A stretch of 64,000 nt of DNA from an uncultured Eubacteriales bacterium (GTDB lineage Bacteria > Bacillota > Clostridia > Christensenellales > Aristaeellaceae), in contig CADAPM010000023.1 in NCBI GenBank assembly GCA_902789795.1, positions 1 to 64,000 on the forward strand, written 5' to 3'. Shown here in pieces: positions 60,066-64,000 of this stretch (the stretch's first letter is position 1; each line of letters begins with the position of its first letter). The position numbers and the translations under genes are program-made. The notes beneath the pieces are model-generated. The model had not been told where the DNA came from. It made no database searches and saw nothing but the letters and a program-made list of their open reading frames with translations.

Positions 60066-60979
60066 CAGGCCTCCTCCCCGATAATGCGGACCTCGGGCTC
60101 CAGCCGGAACCCGCTATTCTTATAGACCGTTTCCTGCACCTGACGCATCAGCGCCAGGAAGTCCGCGGCGGTCGCCCCGCCCGCATTCACCAGGAAGCCC
60201 GCGTGCTTTTCGCTGACCATGGCTCCGCCCACGCGGCAGCCCTTGAGCCCGGCCTCGTCGATGAGCTGGGCTGCGTATGCGCCTACGGGCCGCTTGAAGA
60301 AGGAGCCCGCGCTGGGCAGGTTCAGCGGCTGCTTGTCCTGGCGGCGGACCCTCAGGTCCTCCATCCGCGCCCGGATGGCCGCCGTATCGTCCTTTTGCAG
60401 CCGGAAGCGCGCGGACAGCACCAGCTCGCCCGTGTCCTGCATGCGGCTGTGGCGGTAAGAGAGGCCGAGGGTCTCCCGGTCCAGGGCCAGGATCTGCCCG
60501 CTGCTCAGCACTTCCGCGCTCTCGATCACCTGCGCGATCTCCCCGCCGTAAGCGCCGGCGTTCATCACCACGGCGCCGCCCAGGGTACCGGGGATACCGG
60601 AGGCGAACTCCAGCCCCGTCAGCCCGGCCTTCAGCGCCTGCTGCGCGAGGTCAGACAGGAGGATGCCGCCCTGGGCCGTGATCGTCTCCCCCTCGGTGGC
60701 CGAACAAGAGAACGCGCGCCCGAAGCGGATCACCAGGCCACGAATGCCGCCGTCGCGCACCAGCAGGTTGCTGCCGTTGCCGACCACGGTCACCGGCACG
60801 TCGCAGCGCCGCGCCAGCTCCAGGGCCGCCTTCAACTCCTCCACATCGGAGGGCTCGGCCATACAGTCCGCGGGGCCGCCCACGCGCAGGGTCGTGTACC
60901 GGCTCATCGGGACGTCCGTCTGCACCATGAGCGCAGGGCAGGCCGCCCGCAGTTCTTTCAAAAAAATCTGATCGATCAT
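60065..60979 (-). CDS. murB: UDP-N-acetylenolpyruvoylglucosamine reductase
   Basis: MurB makes UDP-N-acetylmuramic acid with NADPH and FAD, in the cytoplasm. The 304-residue protein has YTTLRVGGPADCMAEPSDVE near 28-47, VVGNGSNLLVRDGGIRGLVI near 65-84, GIPGTLGGAVVMNAGAYGGE near 128-147 and the active-site SAGSFFKRP near 239. It starts 4 bases inside the manA end. It lies in the conserved murB-whiA neighbourhood. Confidence 0.97.
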   Translation of the reverse strand: MIDQIFLKELRAACPALMVQTDVPMSRYTTLRVGGPADCMAEPSDVEELKAALELARRCDVPVTVVGNGSNLLVRDGGIRGLVIRFGRAFSCSATEGETITAQGGILLSDLAQQALKAGLTGLEFASGIPGTLGGAVVMNAGAYGGEIAQVIESAEVLSSGQILALDRETLGLSYRHSRMQDTGELVLSARFRLQKDDTAAIRARMEDLRVRRQDKQPLNLPSAGSFFKRPVGAYAAQLIDEAGLKGCRVGGAMVSEKHAGFLVNAGGATAADFLALMRQVQETVYKNSGFRLEPEVRIIGEEA

Positions 60980-61947
60980 TTTCCAAGCCCCAGCTGCGGA
61001 TAAGCGTACAGGAAGCGCTCGCCCCTCAGCCTGACCGGCACGCAGTCAGCCGGGATGGCGGCGGTCTGTCCCGCCTTCAGGGGGATGTCCTCCCCCGGCA
61101 GCTCCATCATGCCGTCCTCAAGCGCGGTCAGGATGCCGAAGCGCCTGAGGTCCGTGATCAGCTGCATGTCCGCGCACTTCGTCAGGCGGTCCACCACAAA
61201 GTATTCCGTGTTCAGCACGCGCTCAAAGGTGCCCTGGGCGTTCAGGCCCACCAGCTCGGCTTCGACGAGCTTCGGCTCCACGTCGAGCCGGGTCACGTTC
61301 AGCGCCTTGTCCAGGTGCAACTCGCGGCCCTTGCCGTCCTTGTCCTTGCGGTCCCAGTCATAGAAGCGGTAGGTGACGTTGCTGGACTGCTGGATCTCAT
61401 ACAGCACGATGCCCGCGCCGATGGCATGGACCGTGCCGGCGGGGATGTATACGGCGTCCCCAGCCTTCACCGGCAGGTAATTCAGGGCCTCCTCCACCGC
61501 CGCGCCTCGCTCGCAGAGCGCGCGCAGGGAAGCCAGGTCATACCCCGGACGGATGCCGTACACCAGCTTCGCGCCTGGCTCCGCGTGCAGGATGAACCAG
61601 GCTTCCGTCTTTCCGAGCTTGTGCTCCGCCTTCGCGGCATACGCGTCGTTCGGGTGCACCTGCACGCTCAGGCTCTGCCGCGCGTCGATCAGCTTGAGCA
61701 GCAGCGGCACCGGCTCGTGGATCTCGGTACCCAGCAGCGCCGCGCCGTGCTCCGCGATCAGCTCCGTCAGGGTCCTGTCCTCCGCGTCCGTACTGTTTAA
61801 GCCCGGCAAGGCGCTGAACTCCAGCGCCTCGCCGGTGTGCTCGTCGGGGATATCCTGCCCGTAGATGGTCCTGAGGGAGTCTCCGCCCCAGGGCGTCATG
61901 GCGCCGTACCGGTAGGCCGGCGTCATCACGATCGGTTTCAGGGACAT
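60976..61947 (-). CDS. manA: Mannose-6-phosphate isomerase, class I
   Basis: This zinc enzyme interconverts mannose 6-phosphate and fructose 6-phosphate. The 323-residue protein has the cupin core with LSVQVHPNDAYAAKAEHKLG (zinc ligands Gln, His and Glu) near 92-111, VYIPAGTVHAIGAGIVLYEI near 164-183 and YRFYDWDRKD near 193. The start is ATG 61947, right after the pepV stop. An in-frame GTG at 61959 lies inside pepV. It forms a unit with pepV, murB and whiA. Confidence 0.94.
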   Translation of the reverse strand: MSLKPIVMTPAYRYGAMTPWGGDSLRTIYGQDIPDEHTGEALEFSALPGLNSTDAEDRTLTELIAEHGAALLGTEIHEPVPLLLKLIDARQSLSVQVHPNDAYAAKAEHKLGKTEAWFILHAEPGAKLVYGIRPGYDLASLRALCERGAAVEEALNYLPVKAGDAVYIPAGTVHAIGAGIVLYEIQQSSNVTYRFYDWDRKDKDGKGRELHLDKALNVTRLDVEPKLVEAELVGLNAQGTFERVLNTEYFVVDRLTKCADMQLITDLRRFGILTALEDGMMELPGEDIPLKAGQTAAIPADCVPVRLRGERFLYAYPQLGLGK

Positions 61948-61948
61948 A

Positions 61949-63328
61949 TCAGCACGCACCTTCTTCGCAGGCCAGCGCGATCAGCGCGTAGGTGAAGATG
62001 CGCAGGTTCTTGCGCAGGCTGTCCAGGCTGATGAACTCATCCGCGTGGTGCGCCAGCTCCGGTTCGCCGGGGAACAGCGCGCCGAAGGCCACGCCTTCCT
62101 CCAGGCACTTGGCATAGGTGCCGCCGCCGATGGCCATGGCATAGCCTTTTTCGCCAGTCACGGCTTCATAGGCCTTCAGCAGCTTCTGCACCAGCTCGGA
62201 ATCCTCGGAGACGTAGTGCGGTTCCGTCCGCTTGGCCACGGTCAGCTTCATGCCCGGCAGAGCGCGGGCCGCCTGGTCGGCGATGCCCTGCAGGTCCGCC
62301 AGGATGGGGCAGCGCAGGTCCAGCGTCACGCGGATGCCGTTCTCATCGGCGCGGATGATGCCCATGTTGCAGGTCAGCGCGCCGGACACCTTGTCCTCCA
62401 TCTTGATGCCCAGGGAAGCGCCGTCGTATTCGGTACCCACCTTGTCCGCCAGGGTCCGGATGTCCCCCTCCGCGCCCAGAGCCTTCAGGGTTTTCAGCAG
62501 CAGGCCGATGGCGTTGCAGGTGCCTTCGGGCATGGCCGCATGGCCCGGGATGCCCTCGGTGCGCAGGATCACTCCCTCGTCCGTGGCTTCCGCCGTCACC
62601 GGCCAGCCGTAATCGGTGGCGTTGATCATATCCGCCAGCGCCTGGTCGCCCGCGATCAGCGCTTCGGCGCGGCCCGGCACCACGTTGGGCCGGTCGCCGG
62701 TATCAAAGCGGATCACCGGCAGGCCCTTGTCCGAGAGCTTGCCCTCGATCTCCAGGTGCAGGCTCCCCTTTTCGATATTGATAACCGGATAATCCGCGTC
62801 CGGGGAGAAGCCGCTGCGGGGCATGCCGCAGACCTCGCGGTAATAGCGCATGTCCTCCCAGCCGCTCTCCTCGTCGGTGCCGAGGATCAGGCGGATCTTG
62901 CGCCTGAGGGGCAGACCCAGCTTCTTCACCGCCGCCATGGCGTACATGGCCGCCACCACGGGGCCCTTGTCGTCCGAGGTCCCGCGGCCGTACATCTTGC
63001 CGTCGCGGATCTCCGCGCCGAAGGGCTCGCAGGTCCAGTTATCGCCGATGGGCACCACGTCCAGGTGGCCCAGCACCGCCAGGGCGTCCTCGGTCGTGCC
63101 TTCGCCCAGGTCCGCGTGGCCCGCGTAGCCGTCGATGTTCGCGCAGTCAAAGCCCAGACCCACGCAGATCTCCAGCGCCTTGTCCAGCGCTTCCCGCGCG
63201 GGCTTGCCGAAGGGCGCGCCGGGCTGCGGCTCCGCCTTCACAGAGGGGATGCGGACCAGGGTCTGCAAGGTGTCGATCATGGGCTGTTCCAGTTCAGACA
63301 ATACCTGTTCGATCTTCTGACGATCCAT
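61949..63328 (-). CDS. pepV: Dipeptidase PepV, M20 family
   Basis: PepV splits dipeptides with a two-zinc M20 site. The 459 residues show VLGHLDVVPIGDNWTCEPFG near 85-104, GRGTSDDKGPVVAAMYAMAA near 115-134, ILGTDEESGWEDMRYY near 149-164 and the late GALFPGEPELAHHADEFISL with the last His ligand. I chose ATG 63328, 8 bases after GGAG; the ATG two codons earlier is too close to that site. It is the second gene of the visible unit. Confidence 0.94.
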   Translation of the reverse strand: MDRQKIEQVLSELEQPMIDTLQTLVRIPSVKAEPQPGAPFGKPAREALDKALEICVGLGFDCANIDGYAGHADLGEGTTEDALAVLGHLDVVPIGDNWTCEPFGAEIRDGKMYGRGTSDDKGPVVAAMYAMAAVKKLGLPLRRKIRLILGTDEESGWEDMRYYREVCGMPRSGFSPDADYPVINIEKGSLHLEIEGKLSDKGLPVIRFDTGDRPNVVPGRAEALIAGDQALADMINATDYGWPVTAEATDEGVILRTEGIPGHAAMPEGTCNAIGLLLKTLKALGAEGDIRTLADKVGTEYDGASLGIKMEDKVSGALTCNMGIIRADENGIRVTLDLRCPILADLQGIADQAARALPGMKLTVAKRTEPHYVSEDSELVQKLLKAYEAVTGEKGYAMAIGGGTYAKCLEEGVAFGALFPGEPELAHHADEFISLDSLRKNLRIFTYALIALACEEGAC

Positions 63329-63341
63329 GTTCATTACTCCT

Positions 63342-64000
63342 TTACTGTTGATTAAGTGCATGTTTCATCCGTTTGACGCCCTCGGCCAATTGCGCCGCCG
63401 GGCAGCCGAAATTGAGCCGCATGAAGCCCTCGCCCTCGGGCCCGAAGAAGGTGCCGGAGGTCAGGGCCACGCCCGCGTGAGTGAACTTCTGGCTGAGCCG
63501 CGCGCAGCTGCCTTCATAGGCGCTCAGGTCCAGCCAGGCCAGGTAGGTGGCCTCCACCGGGCTCATCCGCGCGAAGGGCAGGTGCTCCTTGAGCAGCCGC
63601 TTCAGCAGGGAGAGGTTGTCCGTCAGGTAGTCCATCAGCCCGTCCAGCCAGGCCTCGCCTTCGGTCCAGGCCGCCCGGGTCGCGGTGAGGGCAAAGATGT
63701 TGCCCATCACGACGCCGGCGGCGTCCCGCTCCTTGCCCAGCGCCTCCAGCAGGACGTGATTGGGGCTCAGGGCATAGGCTTGCTGCAGTCCGGCGATATT
63801 GAAGGTCTTGCTGGCGCTCATCAGGCTCACGACCTCGTCCCCGGCCTCCGTCAGGCTCAGGATCGGCACGAAACGCTGCGGCGCGAACACGAACTCCGCG
63901 TGGATCTCGTCCACGCACAGCTTCACCCCGTAGCGGCGCGTCAGGACTAGGACCTTTTCCAGTTCCTCCTTTGTCCAGCACCGGCCCACGGGATTGTGCG
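63342..64000 (-). CDS. PLP-dependent aminotransferase, MalY/PatB type (N-terminus outside the window)
   Basis: About 219 C-terminal residues are present. The frame runs on past the window edge: upstream of the first possible start it reads HNPVGRCWTKEELEKV, the family's HNPxG motif. CVDEIHAEFVF contains the PLP-binding Asp, and SLMSASKTFNIAGLQQAY carries the Schiff-base Lys. MalY/PatB proteins are cystathionine beta-lyases or related C-S lyases; substrate cannot be told. It ends 13 bases before pepV. Confidence 0.92.
   Translation of the reverse strand, partial: HNPVGRCWTKEELEKVLVLTRRYGVKLCVDEIHAEFVFAPQRFVPILSLTEAGDEVVSLMSASKTFNIAGLQQAYALSPNHVLLEALGKERDAAGVVMGNIFALTATRAAWTEGEAWLDGLMDYLTDNLSLLKRLLKEHLPFARMSPVEATYLAWLDLSAYEGSCARLSQKFTHAGVALTSGTFFGPEGEGFMRLNFGCPAAQLAEGVKRMKHALNQQ

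Overview
The window (64,000 bases, GC-rich apart from one AT-rich gene) looks like a chromosomal segment of an anaerobic Clostridia-type Bacillota, possibly a metagenome-assembled genome. This rests on WhiA, a PurR-type pur repressor, RecD2, an L27 with a cleavable N-terminus beside its Prp protease, the four-Cys S14, a small KOW protein between map and infA, canonical TTGACA/TATAAT promoters and GGAGG ribosome binding sites. No species can be named from the sequence.

Layout. 1-8.3 kb: tRNA-Val, a stand-alone Card1/DUF1887-type nuclease, recD2-comF-recO, a small ferredoxin, a secreted metallo-beta-lactamase-fold protein, then rplU-prp-rpmA and tRNA-Leu. 8.5-21.7 kb (minus strand): a complete ethanolamine bacterial-microcompartment (BMC) operon. 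In transcription order it reads CdaR/PucR-type regulator, eutA, eutB, eutC, eutL, an EutK-like shell protein, acylating aldehyde dehydrogenase, two BMC-H genes, eutT, pduL, eutN, pduS, pduT and a glycerophosphodiesterase. 21.8-30.9 kb: an Asp/Glu-racemase-family protein, an opine-dehydrogenase-family enzyme, a PHP phosphoesterase and a five-gene dipeptide/oligopeptide ABC transporter. 31-41 kb: tRNA-Glu and tRNA-Gln, an alpha/beta hydrolase, a second glycerophosphodiesterase, an AT-rich transglutaminase-like/leucine-rich-repeat secreted protein, an MMPL transporter, purR and tyrS. 41.4-57.7 kb: the whole S10-spc-alpha ribosomal protein superoperon (rpsJ to rplQ, with secY, adk, map, infA, rpoA). 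57.9-64 kb: a tyrosine recombinase, whiA-murB, manA, pepV and an edge-truncated PLP aminotransferase.

How the genes work together. The BMC operon encodes a shell (EutL, EutN, two hexamers, an extended hexamer, PduT) around ethanolamine ammonia-lyase, CoA-acylating acetaldehyde dehydrogenase and PduL. Ethanolamine should become acetaldehyde, acetyl-CoA and acetyl phosphate inside the compartment. EutT and EutA supply and repair adenosylcobalamin. There is no alcohol dehydrogenase, no EutH and no EutVW here. PduS and PduT may carry electrons out, and the terminal glycerophosphodiesterase could release ethanolamine from glycerophosphoethanolamine.

Most unusual observations: (1) a CRISPR-less Card1-like gene whose nuclease motif has Ser where an acid is expected; (2) L4 and L23 joined in one reading frame and an internal frameshifting deletion in rpsK, either real or assembly errors; (3) three long hairpins whose arms are degenerate purine-rich 7-mers, two of them directly at a stop codon and one about 40 bases past one; (4) extra domains on the EutK-like shell protein and on PduL; (5) a 300-base hairpin-bearing gap between rpmJ and rpsM.
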